From CAZUMW01 sp964621615 (lineage in GTDB: Bacteria; Desulfobacterota; WTBG01; CAIYCZ01; CAIRTM01): a stretch of DNA of 64,000 nt. Shown here piece after piece: positions 51,042-61,091 of this stretch. Made by a program: the position numbers and the translations under genes. Below the pieces are notes generated by a model. It was not told the origin of the DNA, did no database searches, and worked only from the letters and a program-made list of their open reading frames with translations. The DNA lies in assembly GCA_964621615.1 (NCBI GenBank), contig CAZUMW010000002.1:1-64000 (forward strand), read 5' to 3'. The first letter of the stretch is position 1, and each line of letters starts with the position of its first letter.

Positions 51042-51070
51042 AAATTTCAACAGGTGATTTAAGGAGAGTC

Positions 51071-51550
51071 ATGGCCATGAAAAAAAACATCGAAATTGCG
51101 GGCTTTGTAGTGCTTTCAGCGTGTGTGCTGCTGTTCTGCAGCACGGTGTACGCCTCGGATGCAGCTCCGGATATCGTGCTCGGTGATACGGTTGACATGA
51201 TAGTGCTGACGCCCGGTCACTCGCGCTCTATTTATTTTGAGCTCAATAATACGGTTTCCCGCGATCCCGCCGCACTTCATTCGGTGCTGATAATGACCAT
51301 CGGCACAGGTACCTTGACTGTCGGCATAGCAAATCATTCTGCAATCAGCGGTGATACGGAGTTAATTTACGGCACTACCGGAATAATCGGAACAACCCCG
51401 ATTGCCGATTATTCATACAGCGCTGCGCCGATAAGCAAAGCGGTGCCGGTAGGAAATATTGGAGTGGGCGTGCTGGTGACCGGAATTTTTTTCAGCAGCG
51501 GCTCCCCGGATTTTCCTATAACAATGTATATGCTTTTTTCGCTTAATTAA
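51071..51550 (+). CDS. Secreted protein of unknown function
   Basis: 159 residues with a signal peptide (to about YAS). The mature part is small, Gly/Ser/Ile-rich and beta-like (SVLIMTIGTGTLTVGIANHS) with a short C-terminal hydrophobic end. GGAGAG precedes the ATG and a consensus promoter lies just upstream, so it may be strongly expressed. It precedes the subtilase by 160 bases, with a hairpin between. No family recognised. Confidence 0.65.
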   Translation: MAMKKNIEIAGFVVLSACVLLFCSTVYASDAAPDIVLGDTVDMIVLTPGHSRSIYFELNNTVSRDPAALHSVLIMTIGTGTLTVGIANHSAISGDTELIYGTTGIIGTTPIADYSYSAAPISKAVPVGNIGVGVLVTGIFFSSGSPDFPITMYMLFSLN

Positions 51551-51572
51551 ATGCGCATAATTTTTTACCGGA

Positions 51573-51598
51573 ATGCCCCGCTTTGCAGGCGGGGGCAT
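51573..51598 (+). terminator. Hairpin between the secreted protein and the subtilase
   Basis: ATGCCCCGC (51573-51581) pairs with GC-GGGGGCAT (51589-51598, one bulged G). No T-run follows; it may be a partial terminator, letting some read-through into the subtilase. Confidence 0.35.
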
Positions 51599-51709
51599 CA
51601 CTGCCCGGCAGACGGACGCCTGCTTTCCGGCAACATGAGGGCAGCGCAATAATCGAGACCGGCTGCTGCAGCGGCAAATCTTTGTGAGCTGCCCGCCAGA
51701 AGTCAATCT

Positions 51710-53005
51710 ATGAAAACAGATACATTTTTTCCCCCGCAGGCGCTTGTGCTGCTGACCGTTATAGTGAGCGCTTTTTCGTTGAGCGCAGCGGCGCAGCTGC
51801 TGTTCAGCTCTTCCTGCCGAGCGGATCATGTGCCCGGCCAGCTGCTGGTTGCTTTTGCACCTGATCTGGACAACGGCAGCAGAATGGATATTCTGCACCG
51901 GAACGGCGCATCACCGGTTGCGCGGATTTTTTCAGGACGGTGGCACCTTGTTGCTGTTGCGCCGCGCGCGGTTTTCGGGGCCGCCTCGCTTTTGCGCAGG
52001 CATCCCGGCGTCCTCCACGCAGAGCCGAATTACCGGGTTCGGCTGTCAGGGACTCCCGATGATCCGCTTTACCCCCGCCAGTGGCATTTTGATATGATCA
52101 ATCTGTCCCGGGCCTGGGATGTAAGCACCGGCAAACAGGTGACCGTTGCCGTTGTGGATACGGGTGTCAATCCGGAGGGGGAAGACGGCTTCGGTGGGCG
52201 GCTGCGCGATGGCTACAACGCACTTTTAAAAAGGCGGGGCGGATGGCAGGATAATCATTCACACGGGACACATGTTGCCGGCACCATAGCGCAGGAGACA
52301 GACAACGGTATCGGGGTTGCAGGCATTGCCTACGATGCGGAGATCATTCCGGTTAAGGCGCTTAATGCGCTGGGAATAGGCTCCATTGCCACCATTGCGG
52401 AAGGCATTAAATGGGCGGTGGATAACGGCGCTGACATTATTAATTTAAGCCTCGGCGGATCCCGCCGCTCCTGGTTTCTTCAGGAGGCGTCGACATATGC
52501 CTATGAGCGCGGCGTCACCGTGATAGCCGCTTCCGGGAACGAATCAACAAGCCAGCTATGCACCTCGGTGTCCTATCCTGCTGCGTGTGAGCACGTGCTG
52601 GCTGTCGGGTCGGTCAATTACGGCGCTTTCCGCTCGTATTATTCAAATTGCGGACCCGGGCTTGATCTGGTTGCGCCCGGCGGTGACACGGCCACTGATT
52701 TTGATAATGACGGCTATCCGGACGGCGTGTGGCAGGAAACGTTTATTCCTGAGCTTGTGCTGGACAGCTGGTTTTTTTCCTGGGAATATGACTGGGGCTA
52801 CTTTGCCTTTGAGGGCACATCCATGGCCTGTCCGCATGTCGCCGGTGTTGCTGCGCTGGTTAAATCGGCCCACCCCGAATGGGGTCCGGATGAGATCGCT
52901 GCTGCGCTGGTCAGCACAGCGATTGATCTTGGACCTGCAGGACGTGACGATGATTATGGATACGGATTGCTTGATGCCTATGCTGCAGTAACCTACATGC
53001 CGTAA
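51710..53005 (+). CDS. Secreted subtilisin-like (S8) protease
   Basis: 431 residues. Signal sequence, then a pro-region (VPGQLLVAF, LHAEPNYRV) as in fervidolysin/thermitase-type enzymes. Catalytic triad all present: Asp in VAVVDTGVN, His in HSHGTHVAG and Ser in GTSMACPHVAG. An intrinsic terminator follows. Likely degrades extracellular protein for nutrition or processing. Confidence 0.92.
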   Translation: MKTDTFFPPQALVLLTVIVSAFSLSAAAQLLFSSSCRADHVPGQLLVAFAPDLDNGSRMDILHRNGASPVARIFSGRWHLVAVAPRAVFGAASLLRRHPGVLHAEPNYRVRLSGTPDDPLYPRQWHFDMINLSRAWDVSTGKQVTVAVVDTGVNPEGEDGFGGRLRDGYNALLKRRGGWQDNHSHGTHVAGTIAQETDNGIGVAGIAYDAEIIPVKALNALGIGSIATIAEGIKWAVDNGADIINLSLGGSRRSWFLQEASTYAYERGVTVIAASGNESTSQLCTSVSYPAACEHVLAVGSVNYGAFRSYYSNCGPGLDLVAPGGDTATDFDNDGYPDGVWQETFIPELVLDSWFFSWEYDWGYFAFEGTSMACPHVAGVAALVKSAHPEWGPDEIAAALVSTAIDLGPAGRDDDYGYGLLDAYAAVTYMP

Positions 53006-53033
53006 CCCCCAGAGGCTGTACAAAAAGAGCTTT

Positions 53034-53068
53034 AAAAAGCCCGGAAAAACTGTTCCCGGGTTTTTTTA
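53034..53068 (+). terminator. Subtilase intrinsic terminator
   Basis: A-run, CCCGG (53040-53044), loop, CCGGG (53056-53060), T7. The stem is short, with one bulge, but the U-tract is good; it lies 29 bases after the stop. Confidence 0.7.
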
Positions 53069-53144
53069 TTTGCATATTGATTATAATATAATAGAATTGA
53101 AATATTCAGCCACACAAAACAAAACAGCAAAAAAACCGCGAGTT

Positions 53145-54974
53145 ATGCTTGATGCCGAAAACTATAAAGACATAGCAGCCTTTCTTGAAAAAAACCCGGG
53201 CGTTCTGGCGCTGCTGAAAGATCCGGAAAAGCGGGAAGCGCTGTCTTTTCTGTGCAAAGAGGATCTGACGCGGATAGACTATCTTATTAAAAACCCCTGG
53301 ATTGATCTTGAAAAAATTGTCAGCATCGCTGACGGCATCATGAACATTTCCCCGGATATCCCGCCGGATGAGCTCTTAAACAGGCTGTGCCGGGACACGG
53401 CCATGCTGACCGACGCAAAAAGCGCGACCTGCCGTACATATGATCCCATGAAAAACAGCATGGTCGCAAGCGGGGCCTACAACTGGAATGTGCCCCGCAC
53501 AAAAGAAATTACCGGAGAGGACTCGGTTGCTCACCGTGTTATGAAGACAAAGACGCATTACTGCGTGCCCGATATCCGGTTTGAGCCCATGTATAAGGAA
53601 AAAGACAAAATTCTTTCCATGGGCCTCCACGCCATGCTTGCCATCCCTATTGAGCTTAACGATTTTGAGGGTGCAGAGAAGCGCTCTGTGCTCATCGGAA
53701 CGCTTCAGCTGTATTTTGATGAGGAAAACAAGCAGTTCTATCCCGATCAGATAAAGCTGATCAAAAGCATCGTCAGCAGATTCAGCTATGTTATGGCACA
53801 GAAGCGCAAATATGCTCTTCAGCAGCGCTCGGCAATAATTCAGGAAAGCCGCAAAGCCCTTATTGCCATTCTGAAGCGCACTCAGTCGCTTGATCAGGTG
53901 CTGAATTTTCTGGTGGCAAAAATCGCCCAGACAATAAATGTCCACAGGTGCTCGCTTTTTTCCATAGAGCGTGAGCCGGCCGGAGACCCTTTTGCCGTGC
54001 TTATTGCCGGGTATCCGCTTGCCCCGTTTGCTCACAAATACGGAATCACCCTGTCCTTTGAGCAGCACCCTGCCTTCAGGCAGGTGTGCGAGACTGGAAA
54101 GGCGCTGCTGATTGAAGAGGCCCAGAGCGATCCGCGCATGAAAGCGTCCTATGAGCTGTATCTGCAGAAAAAAATTGAAAATGTCTACTTTGTGCCCATT
54201 AAAGATGAACAAGATCTGGTAACCAATGTGCTTGTGCTTGACGGTGATGAAACGCGGCCGCTCGAAAACGACGACCTCTTGTTTTGTAATGCCCTTATTC
54301 AGGATATAGAGCTGTGCATACAGGCATCCATCCGCTCCCAGGAGCGACATGATTTTTTTAACCAGATGCTTTCTTTCGGCGCCATTGCAAAGCTGTACAC
54401 CAAAAAGGTTGAAAGTGCAAAAGCGGAGCCGAAGGAGCTCTCAATGCTCCAGCGCAAGCTAACCAGAAGCATGCATGCCGTCAATGATATTATTACCGAC
54501 CGGGTTCCGTTTGCACAAAAGGAGCGCTTCAATCTGAATGAAGTTGTTCGCGAGCGGTTTGAAGCATACTTTTTCCCGCCAGGCGTTGTCGTAGAGCACA
54601 ATATCGATGAAACATCGATAGACATCTTTGCCGACAGAAGAAAGGTCGGCCGGATTGTAGGAAACCTTCTTGACAATGCCCACAAAAAGCTTGAGGAGCT
54701 GCAGGAGGGCTCGCTTGTGCTTCGCGTGTCCGCCGAGAGCGGGTTCGGCGTGATTGAGGTCGGCAATAATGGAAGCATACCCGGTGAGGTTCAGGAAACT
54801 ATTTTTCAGGAAAGCAAGCTTCCCACAGCCCAAAACAGCCCCCAGGGGCGGCTGGGGCTTTCGATTGTCAAGCTCTTCACGCTTATGCACAACGGCACCG
54901 TTACGTTTGAAAGCAGCCCCGAATATAACTGGACCATGTTCAAGGTAATGCTTCCTCTGGGCGAAGAAACGTAA
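53145..54974 (+). CDS. GAF-domain sensor histidine-kinase-like protein
   Basis: 609 residues from ATG 53145; a TTG at 53070 sits against the terminator and is less likely. Two GAF-like modules (about 80-240 and 260-420), then a dimerisation helix (ERHDFFNQMLSFGAIAKLY, with His as the candidate phospho-acceptor) and an HATPase domain: N-box NLLDNAHKKLEEL, G1 VGNNGSIPGE, G2 GRLGLSIVKLF. The G1 box reads NNG instead of the usual DNG, so ATP binding is uncertain. No receiver gene is adjacent except the one at 56288. Confidence 0.75.
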   Translation: MLDAENYKDIAAFLEKNPGVLALLKDPEKREALSFLCKEDLTRIDYLIKNPWIDLEKIVSIADGIMNISPDIPPDELLNRLCRDTAMLTDAKSATCRTYDPMKNSMVASGAYNWNVPRTKEITGEDSVAHRVMKTKTHYCVPDIRFEPMYKEKDKILSMGLHAMLAIPIELNDFEGAEKRSVLIGTLQLYFDEENKQFYPDQIKLIKSIVSRFSYVMAQKRKYALQQRSAIIQESRKALIAILKRTQSLDQVLNFLVAKIAQTINVHRCSLFSIEREPAGDPFAVLIAGYPLAPFAHKYGITLSFEQHPAFRQVCETGKALLIEEAQSDPRMKASYELYLQKKIENVYFVPIKDEQDLVTNVLVLDGDETRPLENDDLLFCNALIQDIELCIQASIRSQERHDFFNQMLSFGAIAKLYTKKVESAKAEPKELSMLQRKLTRSMHAVNDIITDRVPFAQKERFNLNEVVRERFEAYFFPPGVVVEHNIDETSIDIFADRRKVGRIVGNLLDNAHKKLEELQEGSLVLRVSAESGFGVIEVGNNGSIPGEVQETIFQESKLPTAQNSPQGRLGLSIVKLFTLMHNGTVTFESSPEYNWTMFKVMLPLGEET

Positions 54975-55091
54975 AAAAGCCCTGCCGCGGAGCCGGAGCG
55001 TAAAACAGCTAAAAAGGAATGCAGCAGGAATAAGCATATCCCTGCCCTGCGGGTGGGGTTCACACTATCTGTTTACTGAAAAGGGGGATAT

Positions 55092-56210
55092 ATGGCTACC
55101 CGCACAATGCAGCTCAAAGAAGCAGGTCAAAGCCTCTGGCTGGACAATGTTCAGCGCGGGGAGCTTCAGGACGGAACCATTAAAGGCATGATCGAGGCCG
55201 ATGGCGTCTGCGGCGTTACATCAAACCCCACGATTTTTATGAATGCCGTGACAAAAAGCCGGGATTATGATGGTCAGATACTGGATATGCTTAAACAAAG
55301 CAAAAGCCCTGAGGAGATTTATTATGCCATAACGGTCGATGATATACGGCAGGCGGGCGAGCTGTTTTTACGCGTCTTTGAACAAACCGGCGGGCAAGAC
55401 GGGTTTGTTTCGATAGAGGTCAATCCGCACTATGCCCATGCGGTAGATGAAACCATTGCCGAAGCGCGCAGAATTGTTGCAGATATCGGACTTCCCAATA
55501 TTATGGTGAAAGTTCCGGCAACAGAAGCCGGCGTCACCGCTACAGAGCAGCTCATCGCCGAGGGCGTCAATGTAAATGTCACGCTGCTGTTTTCTCCTCA
55601 GCGCTACGAGCAGATCGCCCGCGCCTACATACGGGGCCTTGAGCGCCGCGCTGAAAACGGTGATGACCTTTCCCGGCAGCGCTCTGTCGCGAGCTTTTTT
55701 ATCAGCAGGATTGACACCAAAGTTGACGGGCGTATCGACCGCAGCGGGTCTGACAGCCTTGCGCCTCTCAGAGGCAGGGCCGCTCTCAGCGTCGGGGGGG
55801 TTACCTATATGCGCTTTCAAAGTATTTTTGACGAAAAGCCCTTTGCGGAGCTTCAGCGCCAGGGGGCCCGGCTTCAGCGCCTGCTGTGGGCCAGCACAGG
55901 AACAAAAGATCCTGCATACAGCGATGTAAAATATGTCGAGGGTCTGATAGCCTCCGATACGATCAACACCCTTCCCCCGAAAACAATTGACGCGTTCAGG
56001 GATCACGGTGATGCGTCCAACTCTATAGAGCAGGGCCTGGGCGAAGCCCCTGCCGTTCTCCGGCAGCTTGAAGGCGATGGGATATCTATGGAAAGCATTT
56101 ATAATGAGCTTGAGCAGGAGGGCGTGCAGGCGTTTATAGATTCCTATGACAGCCTTCTTGAGGCTATTAAAAACAAAGCAGGCGCTCTTGCCGCACAGGC
56201 AGAGGGATAA
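55092..56210 (+). CDS. tal: Transaldolase
   Basis: 372 residues, the longer bacterial type. VTSNPTIFMNAV, then NIMVKVPATEAG with the candidate Schiff-base Lys, GVNVNVTLLFS and VASFFISRIDTKVD. AAGGGGG precedes the ATG. Exchanges dihydroxyacetone units in the pentose phosphate pathway. Solitary; no transketolase or zwf beside it. Confidence 0.93.
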   Translation: MATRTMQLKEAGQSLWLDNVQRGELQDGTIKGMIEADGVCGVTSNPTIFMNAVTKSRDYDGQILDMLKQSKSPEEIYYAITVDDIRQAGELFLRVFEQTGGQDGFVSIEVNPHYAHAVDETIAEARRIVADIGLPNIMVKVPATEAGVTATEQLIAEGVNVNVTLLFSPQRYEQIARAYIRGLERRAENGDDLSRQRSVASFFISRIDTKVDGRIDRSGSDSLAPLRGRAALSVGGVTYMRFQSIFDEKPFAELQRQGARLQRLLWASTGTKDPAYSDVKYVEGLIASDTINTLPPKTIDAFRDHGDASNSIEQGLGEAPAVLRQLEGDGISMESIYNELEQEGVQAFIDSYDSLLEAIKNKAGALAAQAEG

Positions 56211-56287
56211 GCCTTTTTGAAAAAATTACCAAAAGAAGAAATCGGGATATGCGGTGGGGGCTGAGGATGGGCGCAGCAGCACAGCGG

Positions 56288-57232
56288 TCAGGTGCTTCTT
56301 TTCTGCATGTCGATGTCCTCGCTGTAGGTAACAACCCGATTTTTGCCCCGGGACTTGCCGGTGTAGAGCGCGACATCCGCAGTGCGGATAAGCTCAACCT
56401 TTGTTGAAATCCGCTCCTCCAGGGATGAAACGCCTATAGTAACGCTCATGGTTTCAAGCGGATAGCCGTCGTGCGAGGTGAATGTGTGCTGATTTATTTC
56501 CTCTTTCATTCTTTCTGCCACGATCAGGGCTTCCTGCTGCGTGGTTTCAGGCAGTATTACCAGAAATTCCTCTCCGCCATAGCGGGCTACAAAGTCCGCC
56601 CCCCTGGTGTTTTTTTTGATCAGCGCCGCCGTCTGGCGCAACACCGCATCTCCGGCAAGATGTCCAAACGTATCGTTGCATTTTTTAAAGTCATCGATAT
56701 CGATCATCAGAACAGTCATGGGGCGGTTGTAGCGAAGCGCGCGCTCCAGCTCGCTTTGCAGCGTGTCGCACACTGAACGGTAGTTTGCCAGCTTGGTCAG
56801 CTCGTCATAGTGGGAAAGCTTTTTATAAAATTCGCGCTCCTGAGCCATCTTTAAAAGCCGCTTTGTTTCAAGCGCCTTGTTGATCGTGATACGCACATGA
56901 TCAAAGTTGAACGGCTTGGTGATGAAATCAAACGCGCCGGCCTTCATAGATTCAACTGCGTGCTCAATAGTGGCAAAGGCGGTGATAACAATAATAGGGG
57001 TGTTTATGCCCATTGACTTAATCTGCCGGGTAAGGGTAATGCCGTCCATGTGGGGCATGACCAGGTCTGATATGATAATATCATAGGAGGATTCCCGAAG
57101 AATGCTGATAGCCTTTTCACCGGATTCGGTCGAGTCTACCCGGTATCCATCCTCGGAAAGCAGCTCAGCGAGCGTGGAGCGGGTTGCCTCCTCATCATCG
57201 ACAATGAGAATATATACTTCTGAGGGATCCAT
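56288..57232 (-). CDS. Response regulator with GGDEF (diguanylate cyclase) output
   Basis: 314 residues. Receiver domain with acidic pocket VDDEE, phospho-acceptor Asp about 56 (ISDLVMP), Thr in ITAF and Lys in TKPFN; then GGDEF domain with ARYGGEEF (219-223, functional type) and an RGAD product-inhibition site (210-213) exactly where expected. Makes c-di-GMP when phosphorylated. Possibly driven by the kinase-like gene at 53145, but they are separated by transaldolase. Confidence 0.93.
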   Translation of the reverse strand: MDPSEVYILIVDDEEATRSTLAELLSEDGYRVDSTESGEKAISILRESSYDIIISDLVMPHMDGITLTRQIKSMGINTPIIVITAFATIEHAVESMKAGAFDFITKPFNFDHVRITINKALETKRLLKMAQEREFYKKLSHYDELTKLANYRSVCDTLQSELERALRYNRPMTVLMIDIDDFKKCNDTFGHLAGDAVLRQTAALIKKNTRGADFVARYGGEEFLVILPETTQQEALIVAERMKEEINQHTFTSHDGYPLETMSVTIGVSSLEERISTKVELIRTADVALYTGKSRGKNRVVTYSEDIDMQKRST

Positions 57233-57245
57233 ACCCGTTTTCTCT

Positions 57246-58598
57246 TCAGCCAGTGTGTTGTTTAATCGTTTCTGCTATGGTGTTGCAGAATGACTGTGTC
57301 TGATTCTTGTCAGGCCCTTCTACCATCACCCGGCAGATTTGTTGAGTGCCTGAATAGCGCACAAGCACCCGCCCCTTTTCCCCGAGCTCCTGCTCGCACT
57401 GCGCAATAGCATCCCGAACGGCGGGTATTGCAGTCAGATCGGGCTTTTTAGAAACCTCGAGATTGAGCAGCACTTGCGGATAGACGGAAATACGCGACGC
57501 CAGCTCCGACAGCGGCTTTTGCTCCTTGAGCATGGAGGCGATAAGCTGAAGTCCGGTAAGAATGCCGTCGCCCGCGGTGTGGTGATTGAGAAAAATAATA
57601 TGCCCCGAGTCCTCACCGCCGAGGATCGCCTCGCGGCGCTGCATTTCCTCAAGCACATACCGGTCACCGACCTGTGTTATGACATGATGTATTCCCGATT
57701 CTTTTAAAAATGTGCACAGCCCCTTGTTGGACATAACCGTTGTGACGACGATATTGTTTTTGAGCCTGTTTTCCTTTTGCAGCGTGCGTGCGCAAATGCC
57801 GATCAGCCGGTCGCCGGTAACGGCGCTGCCTTTTTCGTCAACCCCGATCAGCCGGTCGCCGTCGCCGTCAAAGGCCATTCCCAGCTGTGCGCCTGTGCGA
57901 CGGACCGTTTCGGCGAGATCGTCTATATACTGCGAGCCGCAGGCGTCGTTAATGTTAAGGCCGTCCGGGGCTGCGTTGATGGTGTGCACTTCCGCGCCGA
58001 GCTCCCAGAATACATGCGGTGCAACTTTGTATGTGGCCCCGTGTGCGCAGTCCAGAACAATTTTCATGCCCTCCATTGACAGGTCGCGCGGAAAGGTGTT
58101 TTTCAGAAAAACGATATAGCGCCCCTCGGCGTCATCGATGCGGTATGCTTTTCCGAGCTTTCCGGCTTCAGGGATCTGTTTTTCAAGAAGATTGTTTAAT
58201 ATAATGTCCTCGATTTCCTGCTCGGTTTCATCGGGCAGCTTAAAGCCCTGTCCGGAAAAAATTTTTATACCGTTGTCCTGGTACGGGTTGTGGGACGCGG
58301 AAATGACGATGGCTGCATCGGCTCTCTGACTTTGTGCCATGAACGCCACGCCCGGTGTTGAGAGCGGCCCGATAAGATATGCGTCACCGCCCATGGCGCA
58401 TATTCCGGAGGCTATGGCCTGCTCAAGCATATAGCAGGATATGCGGGTGTCTTTGCCGATAATAATTTTTGCTTTATGAGAGTTGCGCTTAAACAGATAG
58501 GCGACCGCACGCCCCACGTTCAGGGCGACTTCGGGGGTCATCGGGTAGGTGTTTGCAATACCCCGAATTCCATCGGTGCCGAATAATTTTCGTGTCAT
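57246..58598 (-). CDS. glmM: Phosphoglucosamine mutase
   Basis: 450 residues. Active serine loop ISASHNPYQDNGIK, metal loop DGDGDRLI, sugar loop GGEDSGHII, and C-terminal phosphate site RYSGTQQICRVM. Interconverts glucosamine-6- and -1-phosphate for peptidoglycan and LPS. It begins divergent to the GT genes. Confidence 0.95.
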   Translation of the reverse strand: MTRKLFGTDGIRGIANTYPMTPEVALNVGRAVAYLFKRNSHKAKIIIGKDTRISCYMLEQAIASGICAMGGDAYLIGPLSTPGVAFMAQSQRADAAIVISASHNPYQDNGIKIFSGQGFKLPDETEQEIEDIILNNLLEKQIPEAGKLGKAYRIDDAEGRYIVFLKNTFPRDLSMEGMKIVLDCAHGATYKVAPHVFWELGAEVHTINAAPDGLNINDACGSQYIDDLAETVRRTGAQLGMAFDGDGDRLIGVDEKGSAVTGDRLIGICARTLQKENRLKNNIVVTTVMSNKGLCTFLKESGIHHVITQVGDRYVLEEMQRREAILGGEDSGHIIFLNHHTAGDGILTGLQLIASMLKEQKPLSELASRISVYPQVLLNLEVSKKPDLTAIPAVRDAIAQCEQELGEKGRVLVRYSGTQQICRVMVEGPDKNQTQSFCNTIAETIKQHTG

Positions 58599-58737
58599 TG
58601 ATTCGGGTTACGTCTTGCTAAGTTTCCAGTAATGATATAACGTTGTAAAAAAATTAATACGCGTGTTTGTAAAATTGTGTGTAAGTGTATATATTTTTTT
58701 GTGCGTTGTCAACCAGATTGGGAGGATTCGCAGCGCT

Positions 58738-59889
58738 GTGTATGTTTTGATGGTAACCGGCATTTTCCCGCCTGATATCGGCGGCCCGGCAAGCTATGTT
58801 CCGGCTGTGTCGGGCGGGCTTGCCGCACGGGGTCACCGGGTTGCCGTGCTGACGCTTTCAGAAAGCACAAAGCAAGACAATGACGCGGGATTTGCTTTTC
58901 GGGTGATACGCCTGCCGCGCCGGCTTTTCCTGCCGTTGCGTATGGCGGTGTCGGTTGCGGCCATCCTGTGGCATGGGAGAGGCGCCGATGCGCTGTATGT
59001 TCACGGGCTGGCCCTTGAGAGCGTTGTTGCGAATGTGTTTCTCGGAAAGCCCATGATACAGAAAATAGTCGGCGACCGGGCCTGGGAGCGCGCCCGCGAA
59101 AACGGCGAGGTGCAGGATGATATTGAAACGTTTCAGAAAAAGCGCTACAGCCTGAAAACCGAGTGCATAAAAAAGCTCCGCTGCTTCTGGACCGGCCGGT
59201 CCCGCGCGATAATTGCGCCCAGCAGGTATTTGAAAAAAATTATTCAGGCGTGGGGCATACCGCAAGAGCGGATCGCGGTCATATACAATGCTGTTAAGCC
59301 GCCCCCCGCGGGGAGGGTGGCGCTGTCGTGCATGCAGCGGCGGACTCCGGCAGAGCATATTGCTGTATCGGTTGGGCGGATGGTTCCCTGGAAGGGGTTT
59401 GAGGGCCTTATCGATGCCGCTGCATCCCTTCCTCAGGTCCGCCTGGTGCTGATAGGGGACGGGCCCGAGCGCGGCCGCCTGGAGCGGCGGGTGCGTGAGC
59501 GGCAGGTACAGGAGCGGGTGTGCTTTGCCGGCACGCTTTCGCGGGCGGAGGTTTTTGCCTGCCTGTGCGAAGCGGATGTGTTTGTGCTCAACTCAACCTA
59601 CGAGGGCCTGCCCCACATCGTACTGGAGGCAATGGCAGCCGGGGCGCCGGTGGTGGCAGCCGATGCAGGCGGCACCGGCGAGCTTGTCGCCCACGGCAGC
59701 AGCGGGGTGCTTGTGCCGCCCGGCAATACGAATCAGCTGGCCGAAGCAATCCGGTCGGTTATGTGTGACCGGGAATATGCCCGCCGCCTCAGCGCCGGCG
59801 CCCGCGAGCAGCTGCGCCGCTTTACCTGGGAAACCCTGGTGGAGCAGACTGAAAACCTTATTCTTCAAACGGTTCGAAAGCCGGCATGA
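58738..59889 (+). CDS. GT4 family glycosyltransferase
   Basis: 383 residues from GTG 58738 (GGGAGG 12 bases upstream, a little far); ATG 58750 is an alternative. N-terminal GIFPPDIGGPASYVP is the classic GT-B start, then KIVGDRAWERAR and VGRMVPWKGFEGLI, and the EX7E motif EGLPHIVLE. Likely adds sugars to surface glycan. Overlaps the next GT gene by four bases. Confidence 0.88.
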   Translation: MYVLMVTGIFPPDIGGPASYVPAVSGGLAARGHRVAVLTLSESTKQDNDAGFAFRVIRLPRRLFLPLRMAVSVAAILWHGRGADALYVHGLALESVVANVFLGKPMIQKIVGDRAWERARENGEVQDDIETFQKKRYSLKTECIKKLRCFWTGRSRAIIAPSRYLKKIIQAWGIPQERIAVIYNAVKPPPAGRVALSCMQRRTPAEHIAVSVGRMVPWKGFEGLIDAAASLPQVRLVLIGDGPERGRLERRVRERQVQERVCFAGTLSRAEVFACLCEADVFVLNSTYEGLPHIVLEAMAAGAPVVAADAGGTGELVAHGSSGVLVPPGNTNQLAEAIRSVMCDREYARRLSAGAREQLRRFTWETLVEQTENLILQTVRKPA

Positions 59890-61091
59890 CGCCCGACGCA
59901 GACAAAAGCAGTAAGGAAGAAAGCCGCCGCCTGAAGGTGCTTTTTCTCAGCACCACCAGGTTCGGCTCCCCTCCGGACAGAACGCTTGTTAAAAAATGGC
60001 AGGGCCTGGAGCGGCATTTAAATGCAACCGTTATCGGGTTTCTCGAGCCGGGCGCTGAAAGGTATGACCGGATGCCGGGGGGCGGGGCCCGCCTTGTTCT
60101 GCTTCCCTCACGCCTGCCCCGCCTTGTGCGGTATGGGCTGCATTTTTGCGTAAGCTTTGCTTTTACCGCCTGCGCCTGCCTGACCCGCTCATACAGCGCT
60201 GTTGTTGCACAAAGCCCCTATGAGGCGGTTGCGCCCGCGCTGGCTCTTTTGCCGTTCCGGCGCATGCGGAAACGGCCAAAACTCATTGTTGAGATTCACA
60301 ATGACTGGAAAGAGGGCATCATGCATTATCACCCGACGCGGCATGCCCGGATAGAAAAAGCGGCCCGCAACGCTGTGGGATCGTTCAGCCTGTCGGCTGC
60401 CGATGCGTATCGCGCAATTTCCGAATACAGCCGCAGGCTCCTGCCTGAAAACGGCAGGCCGGTTTCTGTGTTTCCCACGTACACCGATCTTGAAAGCTTC
60501 AGGCAGCCGGAAGAGCGGGCCGTTGCGGATATGCGGCAGCGCTACGGTGAGGGCTATTTTTTTTATGCGGGCATGCTCATTCATCTTAAAGGAGTGCACC
60601 ATCTTATTGATGCGTTTGCACTTCTTGCGCAGGACTGCCCGCAGGCGCGGCTTGTTATCGCCGGAAAGGGCCCCGCTGAGCATACGCTAAAAGACCGGGC
60701 CGCGCGGGCCTGCCGCGAGGGCCGCATCATATTTGCCGGACACGTTGAGCAGCGCGTGCTTGCCGCCTGCATTAAAAACTCGCTGTGCTTTGTGCTGCCC
60801 TCGCTGACAGAAGGCCTTGGCCGCGTTGCCATTGAAGCGCATCTGCTTGAGCGGCCGGTTATCGCATCACGGGTGGGCGGCGTGCCGGAAATTGTCATGG
60901 ACGGGGAGACCGGCCTGCTTGTTGATCCGGGTGACACGGAGGCGCTTCGAAACGCCATGAAGGAGCTGCTCCGCGATCCCGAGCGGGCAATGGCCATGGG
61001 CAGAGCCGGCCGCGAGCGGGTTGAGAAGACGTTTACCTATGAGCGCTATTTTGAATCCTATTATGAGCTGGTGCGAGCTGCGCTCGGCTGA
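59886..61091 (+). CDS. GT4 family glycosyltransferase
   Basis: 401 residues. N-terminal FLSTTRFGSPPD, middle FYAGMLIHLKGVHHLIDAF, EX7E motif EGLGRVAIE and GETGLLVDPGD. Second GT of the pair, coupled by ATGA (59886-59889). The end overlaps the start of the peptide-binding lipoprotein gene. Confidence 0.9.
   Translation: MTPDADKSSKEESRRLKVLFLSTTRFGSPPDRTLVKKWQGLERHLNATVIGFLEPGAERYDRMPGGGARLVLLPSRLPRLVRYGLHFCVSFAFTACACLTRSYSAVVAQSPYEAVAPALALLPFRRMRKRPKLIVEIHNDWKEGIMHYHPTRHARIEKAARNAVGSFSLSAADAYRAISEYSRRLLPENGRPVSVFPTYTDLESFRQPEERAVADMRQRYGEGYFFYAGMLIHLKGVHHLIDAFALLAQDCPQARLVIAGKGPAEHTLKDRAARACREGRIIFAGHVEQRVLAACIKNSLCFVLPSLTEGLGRVAIEAHLLERPVIASRVGGVPEIVMDGETGLLVDPGDTEALRNAMKELLRDPERAMAMGRAGRERVEKTFTYERYFESYYELVRAALG

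Noticed and set aside
53070..53144. A TTG start for the kinase-like gene
   Set aside because: It lies directly on the T-run of the upstream terminator; the ATG at 53145 is more plausible.
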